A stretch of DNA of 64,000 bases from Sinonovacula constricta (Eukaryota; Mollusca; Bivalvia; Cardiida; Solecurtidae): contig CM017572.1 in the NCBI GenBank assembly GCA_007844125.1, positions 37,568,736 through 37,632,735 on the forward strand, read 5' to 3'. This document shows, in pieces, positions 24,701-38,400 of this stretch (its first letter is position 1; each line of letters opens with the position of its first letter). The translations under genes were made by a program, and so were the position numbers. Below the pieces are notes generated by a model that was given only the letters and a program-made list of their open reading frames with translations, had not been told where the DNA came from and did no database searches.

Positions 24701-27700
24701 CTTAGGTCTGGGTCCATCAGCAGTCATAGGCCATTCCTTATGTCTGGGTCCATCAGTCATGGGCCATTCCTTATGTCTGGGTCCATCAGTCATGGGCCAT
24801 TCCTTATGTCTGGGTCCATCAGTCGTTGGCCATTCCTTATGTCTGGGTCCATCAGTCATTGGCCATTCCTTATGTCTGGGTCCATCAGTCGTTGGCCATT
24901 CCTTATGTCTGGGTCCATCAGTCATGGGCCATTCCTTATGTCTGGGTCCATCAGACATTGGCTATTGCTTAGGTCTGGATCCATCAGTGGTTGACCATTC
25001 CTTATGTCTGGGTCCATCAGTCGTTGTCCATTCTTTATGTCTGGGTCCATCAGTCATTGGCCATTCCTTAGGTCTGGGTCCATCAGCAGTCATAGGCCAT
25101 TCCTTATGTCTGGGTCCATCAGTCATGGGCCATTCCTTATGTCTGGGTCCATCAGTCATGGGCCATTCCTTTTTCTGGGTCCATCAGTCGTTGGCCATTC
25201 CTTATGTCTGGGTCTATCAGTCGTTGGCCATTCCTTATGTCTGGGTCCATCAGTCATGGGCCATTCCTTATGTCTGGGTCCATCAGTCATGGGCCATTCC
25301 TTATGTCTGGGTCCATCAGTCGTTTGCAATTCCTTATGTCTGGGTTCATCAGTCATGGGCCATTCCATATGTCTGGGTCCATCAGTCATAGGCCATTCCT
25401 AAGGTCTGGGTCCATCAGCAGTCATAGGCCATTCCTTATGTCTTGGTCCATCAGTCATGATCCATTCCTTATGTCTGTGTCCATCAGTCATGGGCCATTC
25501 CTTATGTCTGGGTCCATCAGTCATGGGCCATTCCTTATGTCTGGGTCCATCACTCATGGGCCATTCCTTATGTCTGGGTCCATCAGTCGTTGGCCATTCC
25601 TTATGTCTGGGTCCATCAGCAGTCATAGGCCATTCCTTATGTCTGGGTCCATCAGTCATGGGCAATTCCTTATGTCTGGGTCCATCAGTCATGGGCCATT
25701 CCTTATGTCTGGGTCCATCAGTCATTGGCCATTCCTTATGTCTAGGTCCATCAGTCGTTGGCCATTCCTTATGTCTGGGTCCATCAGTCATGGGCCATTC
25801 CTTATGTCTGGGTCCATCAGTCATGGGCCATTCCTTATGTCTGGGTCCATCAGTCGTTGGCTATTGCTTAGGTCTGGATCCATCAGTGGTTGACCATTCC
25901 TTATGTCTGGGTCCATCAGTTGTTGGCCATTCCTTATGTCTGGGTCCATCAGTCGTTGGCCATTCCTTATGTCTGGGTCCATCAGTCATTGGCCATTCCT
26001 TATGTCTGGGTTCATCAGTCATGGGCCATTCCATATGTCTGGGTCCATCAGTCATAGGCCATTCCTTAGGTCTGGGTCCATCAGCAGTCATAGGCCATTC
26101 CTTATGTCTGGGTCCATCAGTCATGGTCCATTCCTTATGTCTGGGTCCATCAGTCATAGGCCATTCCTTATGTCTAGGTCCATCAGTTGTTGGCCATTCC
26201 TAATGTCTGGGCCCATCAGTTATGGGCCATTCCTTATGTCTGGGTCCATCAGTCATTGGCCATTCCTTATGTCTGGGTCCATCAGTCATAGGCCATTCCT
26301 TATGTCTGGGTCCATCAGTCATGGTCCATTCCTTATGTCTGGGTCCATCAGTCATAGGCCATTCCTTATGTCTGGGTCCATCAGTTGTTGGCCATTCCTT
26401 ATGTCTGGGCCCATCAGTTATGGGCCATTCCTTATGTCTGGGTCCATCAGTCGTGGGCCATTCCTTATGTCTGGGTCCATCAGTCATTGACCATTCCTTA
26501 TGTCTGGGTCCATCAGTCGTTGGCCATTCCTTATGTCTGGGTCCATCAGTCATGGGCCATTCCTTATGTCTGGGTCCATCAGTCATGGGCCATTCCTTAT
26601 GTCTGGGTCCATCAGTCGTTGGCTATTGCTTAGGTCTGGATCCATCAGTGGTTGACCATTCCTTATGTCTGGGTCCATCAGTCGTTGGCCATTCCTTATG
26701 TCTGGGTCCATCAGTCGTTGGCCATTCCTTATGTCTGGGTCCATCAGTCGTTGGCCATTCCTTATGTCTGGGTTCATCAGTCATGGGCCATTCCATATGT
26801 CTGGGTCCATCAGTCATAGGCCATTCCTTAGGTCTGGGTCCATCAGCAGTCATAGGCCATTCCTTATGTCTGGGTCCATCAGTCATGGTCCATTCCTTAT
26901 GTCTGGGTCCATCAGTCATAGGCCATTCCTTATGTCTGGGTCCATCAGTTGTTGGCCATTCCTTATGTCTGGGCCCATCAGTTATGGGCCATTCCTTATG
27001 TCTGGGTCCATCAGTCATTGGCCATTCCTTATGTCTGGGTCCATCAGTCATAGGCCATTCCTTATGTCTGGGTCCATCAGTCATGGTCCATTCCTTATGT
27101 CTGGGCCCATCAGTCATAGGCCATTCCTTATGTCTGGGTCCATCAGTTGTTGGCCATTCCTTATGTCTGGGCCCATCAGTTATGGGCCATTCCTTATGTC
27201 TGGGTCCATCAGTCGTGGGCCATTCCTTATGTCTGGGTCCATCAGTCATTGACCATTCCTTATGTCTGGGTCCATCAGTCATTGACCATTCCTTATGTCT
27301 GGGTCCATCAGTCATAGCCATTCCTTATGTCTGGGTCCATCAGTCGTTGGCCATTCCTTATGTCTGGGTCCATCAGTCATAGGCCATTCCTTATGTCTGG
27401 GTCCATCAGTCGTTGGCCATTCCTTACATCTGCAGCTAGTTGGTCTAGTGTCTGTATAATGTACCTGTCATATGTTCACTCTATTTAACATCCATCACAG
27501 TAAAGATTTTATGTGAAAATATGAAAAAGTCAATATTATGTACAAGCATTGTAGAATTACAAAAATGACCTTCATACAGTTTATACATTTAATTAGTTGT
27601 CATTAAGTTAAATTCATCCAAAAGCACCTGCAAATCTGATTATTGTCCCTTTTCATATGTCTTTAACACTTTAGTTTGTGACAAAAACTGTTTCAGATGA

Positions 27701-30700
27701 TACACCTGACCTGTGCAGCCTGCCAGCTCAGCCAGCCAATCAATCGGACTGTAAACATGTTTACTTCAACTGGTACTATGACCCTGTTGCTAAAGAGTGT
27801 ATCGAAGTTACGTTCTCAGAGTGTGACGATAATCGGAAAAGCTTTTCATCAGAGGAGGAATGTTATAAACATTGTGGAGGTAGGTACCATCCACACACAG
27901 TCTGCAGTGGGGGGCATGATAGGGTACCATCCACACACAGTCTACAGTGGGGGGCATGATAGGGTACCATCCACACACAGTCTACAATGGGGGGCATGAT
28001 GGGGTACCATCCATACACAGTCTTCAGTGGAGGGGGGCATGATGGGGTACCATCCATACACAGTCTACAGTGGAGGAGGGCATGATGGGGTACCATCCAT
28101 ACACAGTCTACAGTGGAGGGCATGATAGGGTACCATCCACACACAGTCTGCAGTGGGGGGCATGATAGGGTACCATCCACACACAGTCTACAGTGGGGGG
28201 CATGATGGGGTACCATCCATACACAGTCTACAGTGGGGGGCATGATAGGGTACCATCCACACACAGTCTACAATGGGGGGCATGATGGGGTACCATCCAT
28301 ACACAGTCTTCAGTGGAGGAGGGCATGATGGGGTACCATCCAAATACAGTCTGCAGTGGGGTGAATGATGGGGTACCATCCACAGACAGTCCACAATGGG
28401 GTGCATGATGGGGTACCATCCACAGACAGTCCACAGTGGGGTGCATGATGGGGTACCATCCACAGACAGTCTACAGTGGGGTGAATGATGGGGTACCATC
28501 CACAGACAGTCTACAGTGGGGTGAATGATGGAGTACAATCCACAGACAGTCTACAGTGGGGTGAATGATGGGGTACCATCCACAGACTGTCCACAGTGGG
28601 TGGGTGGGGGCATGATAAGGATCATCCACACACAGTCAGCAGTGGGCGGGCATGACAGTCCAAAGACAGTTAACAGTGGAGGAGGGCATGATGGGGTACC
28701 ATCCACAGACAGTCCGCAGTGGGGGGTATGATGGGGCACCATCCACAGACAGCCCACTGTGGGGGCATGATGGGGCACCATCCACAGACAGCCCACTGTG
28801 GGGGGCCTGATGGGGTACCATCCATAGACAGTCCGCAGTGAGGGGCATGATGGGGCACCATCCACAGACAGTCCACAGTGGGGATATGACAGGGTACCAT
28901 TTACAGACAGTCCACAGTGGGGGGCATGATGGGGTACCATCCACACGCAGTCAGCAGTGGAGGGGGGCATGATAGGTACCATCAACAGACAGTCTGCAGT
29001 GGGGCCATGACAGGGTACCATCCACAGACAGTCCGCAGTGGGGCTATGACGGGGTACCATCCACAGACAGTCCGCAGTGAGGGGCATGATGGGGCACCAT
29101 CCACAGACAGTCCGAAGTGGGAGGCATGATAGGGTACCATCCACAAACAGTTGACAGTGGGCAGCATGATGGGGTACCATCCACAGACAGTCCGAAGTGG
29201 GAAGCATGATGGAGTACCAACCACAAACAGTTGACAGTGGGCAGCATGATGGGGTACCATCCACAGGCAATCTGCAGTAAGGGCATGACTGGGTACCATC
29301 ACAGACAGTCCGCAGCAAGGGGCATGATGGGGACCATCCAAAGACAATCTGCAGTGGGGGGCATAATGAAGAGGGGGGGCATGATGAGGTACCATCCACA
29401 CACAGTCCCCAGTGGGGGGCATGATGGAGACCATCCATACACAGTCTCCAGATGGGGTCATGATGGGGTACCATCCAGAGACAGTCCACAGTGGGGGGCA
29501 TGATGGAGTACCATCGACACACAGTCTGCAGTGGTGGGGGGGAGGCATGATGGGGTACCATCCATACACAGTTTGCAGTGGAGGGCATGATGGAGTACCA
29601 TCCACAAACAGTCTGCAGTGGGGGGCATGATGGAGACCACCCACAAACAGTCCGCAGGGGGGGGCATGATGGAGTACCATCCACAAACAGTCCGCAGTGG
29701 GGGGCATGATGGAGACCATCCATACACAGTCTGCAGTGGAGGGCATGATGGAGTACCATCCACAAACAGTCCGCAGTGGGGGGCATGATGGAGTACCATC
29801 CACAAACAGTCCGCAGTGGGGGGCATGATGGAGTACCATCCACAAACAGTCCGCAGTGGGGGGCATGATGGAGTACCATCCACACACAGTCCACAGTGGG
29901 GGGGGGGGGCATGATGGAGACCATCCATACACAGTCTGCAGTGGAGGGCATGATGAGGACCATCCATAGACAGTCTCCAGATGGGGGCATGATTGGGGAC
30001 CATCCATAGACAGTCCACAGTGGGGTGCATGATGGGGAACCATCCACAGACAGTCCACAGTGGGGGGGCATGATGGGGGACCATCCACAGACAGTCCACA
30101 GTGGGGTGCATGATGGGGGACCATCCACACACAGGCTGCAGTGGTTGGGGGGGGCATGATGGAGACCATCCATACACAGTCTGCAGTGGAGGGCATGATG
30201 GGGACCATCCATAGACAGTCTCCAGATGGGGGCATGATGGGGGACCATCCATAGACAGTCTACAGTGGGGGGCATGATGGGGGACCATCCACAGACAGTC
30301 CACAGTGGGGCGGGGCATGATGGGGGACCATCCATAGACAGTCTCCAGATGGGGGCATGATGGGGGACCATCCACAGACAGTCCACAGTGGGGGACATGA
30401 TGGGGTACCATCCACAGACAGTCCACAGTGGGGGGCATGATGGAGTACTATCCACAGACAGTCCACAGTGGGGGGCATGATGGGGGACCATCCACAGACA
30501 GTCCACAGTGGGGGGCATGATGGGGTACCATCCACAGACAGTCCACAGTGGGGGGGCATGATGGAGTACCATCCACAGACAGTCCACAGTGGGCGGCATG
30601 ATGGGGTACCATCCACAGACAGTCCACAGTGGGGGGGGGGCATGATGGGGACCATCCATACACAGTCTGCAGTGGGGAGGCATGATGGGGGACCGTCCAC

Positions 30701-33700
30701 ACACAGTTTGCGGTGGGGGCAATGATAGATGATATATGTCCACATATATTCCGCTGTGGTTTACAGCTTCAAGTTATGTTAAGACCAACTGTTTAAGACT
30801 CATCAGCAAACATGACTGGAAAATTCTTCTTTTTAATGACTAGTACTGGACAAGTAACCTGGACAAAAAAGACTTGTCTGAAAATTTGCATCATTTTCAA
30901 GTAACAAACAACACATTATTCATATCTACAACTAACAAACAAGTCTTTGTCTTGAAGTGTTGTATGTATCTTATATCTTGATTTAATGTTTTGGACAGGT
31001 GCATGCATTTTACATGTACCGCCTTTACGTATTGTTGATAAATGCTCCTGGCATGAAATTTATTGTCTTCTTCACTAATTAAAAACTGCTGTGCATTTGT
31101 CTCATGTCCGACTGCCGATTTATGACTTGTCCTGGACTTATTTAATGATCAATGACCAGAAGCCTAAAACTGCATTTTGTCTTGTCTGGGACATCGGGCT
31201 ACCATATTTTTCCAGCCCTGGCAAAGAGTGTAGATCCTGGTCAAACATCTTAAAGCAGGAGCAAGGATCTGGATCCACCCTATTTGCTTAAGTTTACAGT
31301 TCTAAATTAATCCTACTGTACTGGATCTGGAAGGCTCCAAGTATGGGAGGCCCTGGGTTCGATCCCGGGCCACAACATTCCAAAGTTGTAAATAGTAGTG
31401 GTATAGCTCCCTTGCTAATGCTCAAGCATATATAAGGGTAGTTCCAGACTGGTTGGCCCATTGTCAGGATAATGTGACTGGATGTGGTAGCATGCCAGGT
31501 GTTTAAGGCATGCTATACATGATAAAGGCAGCACTATATCTGCTTCAAGTGGACACCATCTCAAGATAAGTGAAATACTGTTTGTGGGACGATTTACCTA
31601 ATAAATGAACAAACAATAATCCTACTGTCTTGTATTCCAGAGAAACTCATTGAGCTACATCCACCACAGAATGTGACCCTTGCTTACATCAAGGACACCA
31701 TGGTGTATGTGTATTGGTACCCGCCAATCAACTATGACCTTGTCAATCCGAAGGAAACCGACAAGAACCAGTCCATTGATGATGCTGCTGTGAATGAAAC
31801 AAGTAAAACAGATGACAGTAATCAGACTAAAAATCAGACTACACCAAGTCAAGTGACAAATTTCACAAAAACAACTACTTTAAGTCCAGGTGCAGCCAGT
31901 GCAGCCAGCACTAAACCAGCCAACAATAAATCAAGCACTAAACCAGCCAGCATTGGTACAAATACAGGCACAGACAGCTCTGAGGATTCAAGCAGTAAAC
32001 CATCCAAGCTGCAGACTGGTACACAGGCTGATGCAGTGAAAACAAGTGACCAGAGTACTACCAGTCCATCATCAGCAGCACAGGTAGCATCCACAACTGA
32101 GGAGCTTCTGCAGACAAATTTACGTCTAAGTGACTTCATCGGAAAAAAAGAAGTTCCGTTTCATCTGGCCACATTGACACATTATATTGTCTCCTATAAG
32201 TTTGGTCAGGGTAAGTGTATCTTTCACTTTTTTAATTCATTTATTGTTCTTCTACAAATTTCCAGATTGTATCTTAATATTGATTTTTAATAGTCATTAT
32301 TAAGATATTTTTTATTTGAATGTTTAAACTGATTTTGTTGATGCAACTTGCTTGATAAAATTCACATATTTTTAATTTTTTGTCAAAAATTATTTATGAA
32401 CCAATGTAAGTAATGAATTAAAATATTAAAGCTTTAATAAATATTTTTCAAATATTTTTCTTAAACATCATAATAAACGATTGTTACCTGAAAGTATCTT
32501 GCAAAATGCTGTTTATTGATGTCCTACATCTATCTGAAAAGTGAACTATAACGCCACAATCGTCATTTCAAACACATATTTCCTATCTAAGCCACGCTGT
32601 ACAGTTAGCCATTTTTAAATTAAGAAAACCATGTGACTACTTATGTTTCAGTTCATCCATGTCATCTGCTTTGACATCATCGTCTATTTTTAGCAGGAAT
32701 CCTTTTCGTTATTTGTAAATTTGAAAAGAATACACATTTAAAAGTACTGCTTAATGAGTTTTACTTTTACTGCTCTAAAATTAAGATACTCTTGAAAAGT
32801 CGTCACAGGTCAGACTGAAGTTTGATTTTTCTGTAGAATTTAACTTTAAAGTTGTTAGTAGTGGCTTCCCTCCTAACTCTCTGGGCTAAGGGGACAGCAA
32901 TACGCCTGACTCGTCGGTGTCAATATAATGAACCAGCCGGGTTCAGTCCCCTTGGCACCTCATAAGTGCCCCAGTGCTATAATTATAGAAATGTCCCTGC
33001 ACAGTATCAGCAAAAATGGTGGCAAATCCCATCCCTCAGATCCCTTGAATGTCTAGAGAGAGTTAAGGCTTTAGTACATTGGTTATTTTACTTTTCATTC
33101 CATTGAACAGTGTTCAAATTCCTTTGCTGTCACGATTTCTTTTTCAAGCTATGTTTAAAAAAACAATAATAATAATTAGAGATTATTTATGTGAATTTTG
33201 TACATGTTTCAGATGAAACATTCACCAATATTATTGTGCCAGAAAACATAACAGAGAAGATTGTGACTGATCTCCAACCAGGAACCCACTACTACCTGAC
33301 TGTGTATGCCGTGTACATCACCAACACCTCCGTCGAATCTCCCGCACTGAGTTTTATCACCAGCTCCAGTAGCTCACAAGCAGGTACACTGGGGGCAACC
33401 ATTTTCATTCCACATTGATTTGGAAGCAATTCTTAATGTTAATTATCTGTTGAAAAATACATGCAGAATTAACAGGAGATTGATTGATGCAGCAGCAGAT
33501 AGAGCCAGTCATGACCAGTTTCCTGTATTTCCTGGATCAACCCTTTCTGTGCAAGTTCTGACGCTCAGTAAATATTATTCCGATAAGGAATTTGTCAATA
33601 AAACAGTCTCTTTAAACTCTTTATTAATGAATATTGAGGAAATAAAAAGTTTAAAGAGACAAGTTTCTAACAATTCTGAGCAGGCTAAGAAAAGCTGTGC

Positions 33701-35333
33701 ATCTTTAATTCTGTTTAGATCTTGTAAGGGGAGATAAACTGACTTGTTAACCCGTTACTTCATTGCTTGTTTTGTCCAAATTGTTTAAAAGCCGTGACGT
33801 AACAATTAATCTAAATTTTAACAGCTAGCTCATCCAAGTTCCAATTGCTCTTTCGTTGTTCGTTTATTTTTGTTCTCTTATCGATAATCAATAAATACAT
33901 CTCTTAGCGCAGACCCTAAAGAACACACCGGAAGTTTACATGTAGTTATGCTATTTTTTAAACTTTCTGTTGAAAAGTAGCTCATAAGATCGATATGCCA
34001 CCACTCACACTTAAAACAGTTTGTTGAAACGCACTTAGGAGTGATCGTAAGACAGAAATTTAGGAAGGTTTTTCAAATCGCAGATTTATAATGAAACACA
34101 CCATACTACACAAAGTTTGCTTATGATTACTTTTTTGACATTTGATATTTTGTTCATATTATCATTATATAAAATCGGTCTGCTTACAAAAAATATAAAG
34201 GTATTTGGATTACATATTTGGATGAGTTCGTAACTGGGTCACGTATGGTCAAAAAGTAGGCCACTAGGTCAAATCTTAAAAAACCTTCGTGAACACACAA
34301 GAGACCAAATTTATGGTCCAATTTCACTAAACTTGGCCAGAATGTTTGCCTGTATGAAATCTAGATAAATTTTGAACTGGGTCACTTGGATTCAGTAGAT
34401 TACTAGGTAAAATTCTAGAAAATGTTATCAGCCAAGTGGCCAAACTAATGGTCCAATCTTCACCAAAGATTTTTAAAGTAAATAACTCTTAATTACTTGA
34501 CGCTAGATATAAGCCTACTAAAAGCCCTTGTCCTTTATGGCCCTCCTTTTTAAAATATTAAACATATTAAAGCTGGTATACGACAGTTTGGACCAAAAAT
34601 ATGTTCATTATACATCTTAATAAACCATTGTTATTTGAACAGATCTCGTAAAATGCTGTTTATTGGTGTCCTACACTTGTCAGAAAAGTGAACCATAACG
34701 CCACAATCGCCATAACACAAACATGTATCTCCTATCTGAGCCACACTACACAGTTAGCTTTTTTTTAAACCAAGAAAACCATGTGACCACTAATGTTTTA
34801 GTTCATCCATGTCATCCGCTGTGACATCGATGTCTTTTTTTCCAGGAATCCTAATCTTTATTTTTTCTAAATTTGAAAAGAATATATGTTTAAAAATATT
34901 GATTAACAAGTTTTAATGCCCTAAAAATTCCAATTGTTCCTATTTACAGATATTGTTACATGTTTATAATGTAGGCAAACTGTTGGATACCACCTTTAAA
35001 AGTTATCTTGAGTATCTCCTTACCTTACAGAGAACTGCTACTGTGATCGTTTCGGCACTGTTGGTGGCCAACGGCGATGTAACCTGTCCCTATCTGAGAA
35101 GCCAAACTGCCCCTGCAAGAAAGGCTACGAGGGTCTTTTCTGTGAAGTGTGCCAACACAAGTATTACAGGACAGCGGTCGGCATGCCTTGCCATGAATGT
35201 CCATGCTCCCTAAATCATTCATCGGGTCTCTGTCATTTTGGTGAGTCTTAACCCTTAGCTTGCTACATTTTGTTAACCCATGCTAAATTCTCAGGGTTTT
35301 TTTCATCAATATTATATTTGTTACATGCAGGGA

Positions 35334-35419
<86 letters not shown>

Positions 35420-38400
35420 ACATGTAAGGGTTGATATACTTATAAACAGAGACTGAGCAGCAAATAGTGTAGATCCTGATCAGACAGCTCCTAGCAGGGA
35501 TATATATATGTTACATGTCAGGGTAAATATACTTATAAACAGAGACTGAGCAGCAAATAGTGTAGATTCTGATCAGACAGCTGATCTGAATCTACGCTAT
35601 TTGCCTAAGCCTTATAAATATGCCGGCTAAGTGTAAATAAAAAAAATAATTTTTGTGTGCTTTATTTTAAAAACAGTTGAATTCTCGGTTTCATTTTTAT
35701 CTAAAAAAAAACAAATTACATTGTAAGTAAATGTGTCAGTCATACTACTAAATAGAACAAACAGATTTGTATACTAAACAGCCTTTGACCCAGTTTTCCT
35801 CTCTAGCTACCTTTCCCCCATAGTTAAAAAACCCCAATTTAAGTGAATTTTTTGTCTACATGAGTCATAGGTTGAAATGAATACTCTGAAGATGTGTTAA
35901 ATATAACATTTTCTTTTTTAGTTGAGAGGTATCTTCACTGCACTCAGTGCAAGGAGGGTTATGCTGGCAACTTGTGCCATCGATGTGCCAACGGTTACCA
36001 TAGAAACTCAATCAAGATGCAGTGTGAAAAATGCCGGGGCTGCTCTAATATAGAGCCAGGCTTAATCTGCGACCCATTTACAGGTAAACCAGCAGTTTAA
36101 TGTGTGCTTTTCATACAAATTAGTTATAAGTTATGATATTTAAATATTTAAAGAGGACTTGCCTTGCTTATTTAGCGTCTATTTACCCTTTTCTTGAGAA
36201 TATCTATATGTTAATGTGTAAATGGTTCAGTGTAAAATGATTTTCATAAAGAAAATATTGTATTGAGATGTGTTTTTTTTTGTAATGTTTTTAAAGTCTG
36301 ACATATACTTGATCCAAGATCAGTACCTGGGTAGAACCACTGGTGCACTGCAGGTCAGCTGGAATAACTTCCACATTAAGACCTGGGATTCAAATCTACA
36401 CAGCACCATTCCTTGAAATTAGAGGGCTTCATGTTTCTTCTTCAAGCCATATGTGCATGTGTTGTTTGACCATAGATGTATAGGTGAAATGTATCTAACA
36501 CCAAGGTGAAATGTATCTAACACCAAGGTGAAATGTAACACCAAAAAAAACATGAATAAATAAATAGACATTTTAGGAGCTGTTCTACCAACCATTAATC
36601 AGATAGGGTGTACAACTATTACCCAGGCAACTGTCTGGTAGCACAAGGCTTCAGTTCACTAGTTGAAAGTTTCCACATCGTCTGATACCCAGGATTGACT
36701 ATTCCATTTTACAACATTCATCGACAGTGGGTCTTCCATCTTATCAGACTGAATAGAACAAGAATTAGCCAATCATAAATTAATACTGCTTACAAAATCT
36801 ATACTCTTCAGCAGGGAGCTAGAAGTATAACAATGACATCGCCATTTTGACAAGTCTGTCAAATCAATGAAAGAATGAGCTTTATCCTTGGTCTGAAATC
36901 TTCATCTGATTATGAAATGACCAATCAAGATTGTTACCAGAAATGTCAAAAAGTGAACTAAATATCCCACAGGCAATGAATTGAGAGTAACAGAATGGAT
37001 CGGTCGTGGGTGTCCCACAATGAAGTTTCCAAGCAACTACATGACATCAGTATAAGACACAAAAAAGCATAGAAATCACATGTAAACCTGATAAATTCCA
37101 TATTAAAAGAAGGGGTGCTACTCTAACTAATCAGATTGCATTGTCTTATCTCCCTTGATGGGTATGAAGAATAATTATTACTTCAGAAATAGACTGTGCA
37201 AGAACTTGTTAGACTGCAACATGCAGGTAAAACCCCTTTTTGTTGCATAATATCAGCCATGAGCAAAAGGGAAAAATAAAAAGTAATAAATAAAAATTTG
37301 TTTTCAAACATAAATAAAAATTAAAAAATATTTTATTTTCTCATAATTGAAATACAGAAAAAATCAACCAACATTAGTAGCATCAATGGCTGGGAGTAAG
37401 AGTTGCCAGCTTGTAACTCCTCAGCTTCTAACCTTATAAAATACAACTCAAAGGTGGCAGCCATGGCTGAAGATAATAGTTACAAAGTTGTATCTCCTCA
37501 ACTTTCCTGGGTTTGGGTCTCGGCTGGTGCAGGAATGTTCATGTGGGGAGGACTTCTAGCTGACCTTGACCTGCAGCTTGCTGGTGTTACTACCCAGACA
37601 TTTGTTGGTGGGTTTTCTTCTACCACTAAAGATGGACAATGCCAAGATAACTATAGTTGTGCCAGTATAATTAATTAAAAATAGGAAGCATTTTTATTTC
37701 AGTTATATAATAGGGAAATTTAGTTTTACAGATGATGTTTATTAGTTTGACCATGTATTCTCAGGGTACTGTCTGCAGTGTGTCAACTCTACAGGTACCA
37801 ACTGTGAGACTTGTATGGAAGGATATGTGGGCAATAAAAGCAATGACGTCCCATGTTTGCTTGTTCAAGGTGAGACATAGTTTTAATGTCACAATTCAAA
37901 TGAAACATTGTGGTTCAAAATATTGTCTTAATTCCTATGTATTATCTCAGGATTATTAATAATTGTCTATGATAATGCAGCAAAGTTTGCTTAAAACACT
38001 ATAAATGATAGTTAATGTTGAAAAACTACAAAAAAATACATCATTTGAAGCAGGTTTTCCAGTGTTCAAAATCCTGTCTGCAAGAAGGTTCATCTATAAG
38101 CAACAACAAAAACAGCCTGGATATGTATTTTATAACATTTAACCTCCAGTGATACAATGTGCATGTCCATTTTATTTATAACACCCCAACACTTTAACCA
38201 AGTGCTTAATCATACCCCCTAAGAGTCACTTTGACCAAGTGCTGTGTTATATCCTACCACTCCCAAAATACTTTAACCAAGTGCTAAATTTTATCCCCCT
38301 TAACCCCCTTGAGTATGGTTTTTAAAGTCAATTCATGGCAAAACCTTTTGTATAACGAGGACTTCCTGCTGAACTTTCGTGCATTTGTTGTTCCATCTTT

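Noticed and set aside
22033..27382. Long 11-residue-period frames in the 33-bp array
   Set aside because: Several frames on both strands are open together. Explained by periodicity inside an intron.
28551..30743. Minus-strand 730-codon Cys/Trp/Pro-rich frame
   Set aside because: It lies wholly in the intron 2 minisatellite, and overlapping frames of the same style show it is a periodic by-product.
34953..35213. 86-codon frame across exon 5
   Set aside because: Wrong frame. The phase-1 frame from the acceptor at 35031 gives the laminin-EGF cysteines.
37403..37678. 91-codon frame in intron 6 considered as a further receptor exon
   Set aside because: No phase-1 splice sites at its ends and no module cysteine pattern; exon 6 joins exon 7 properly without it.
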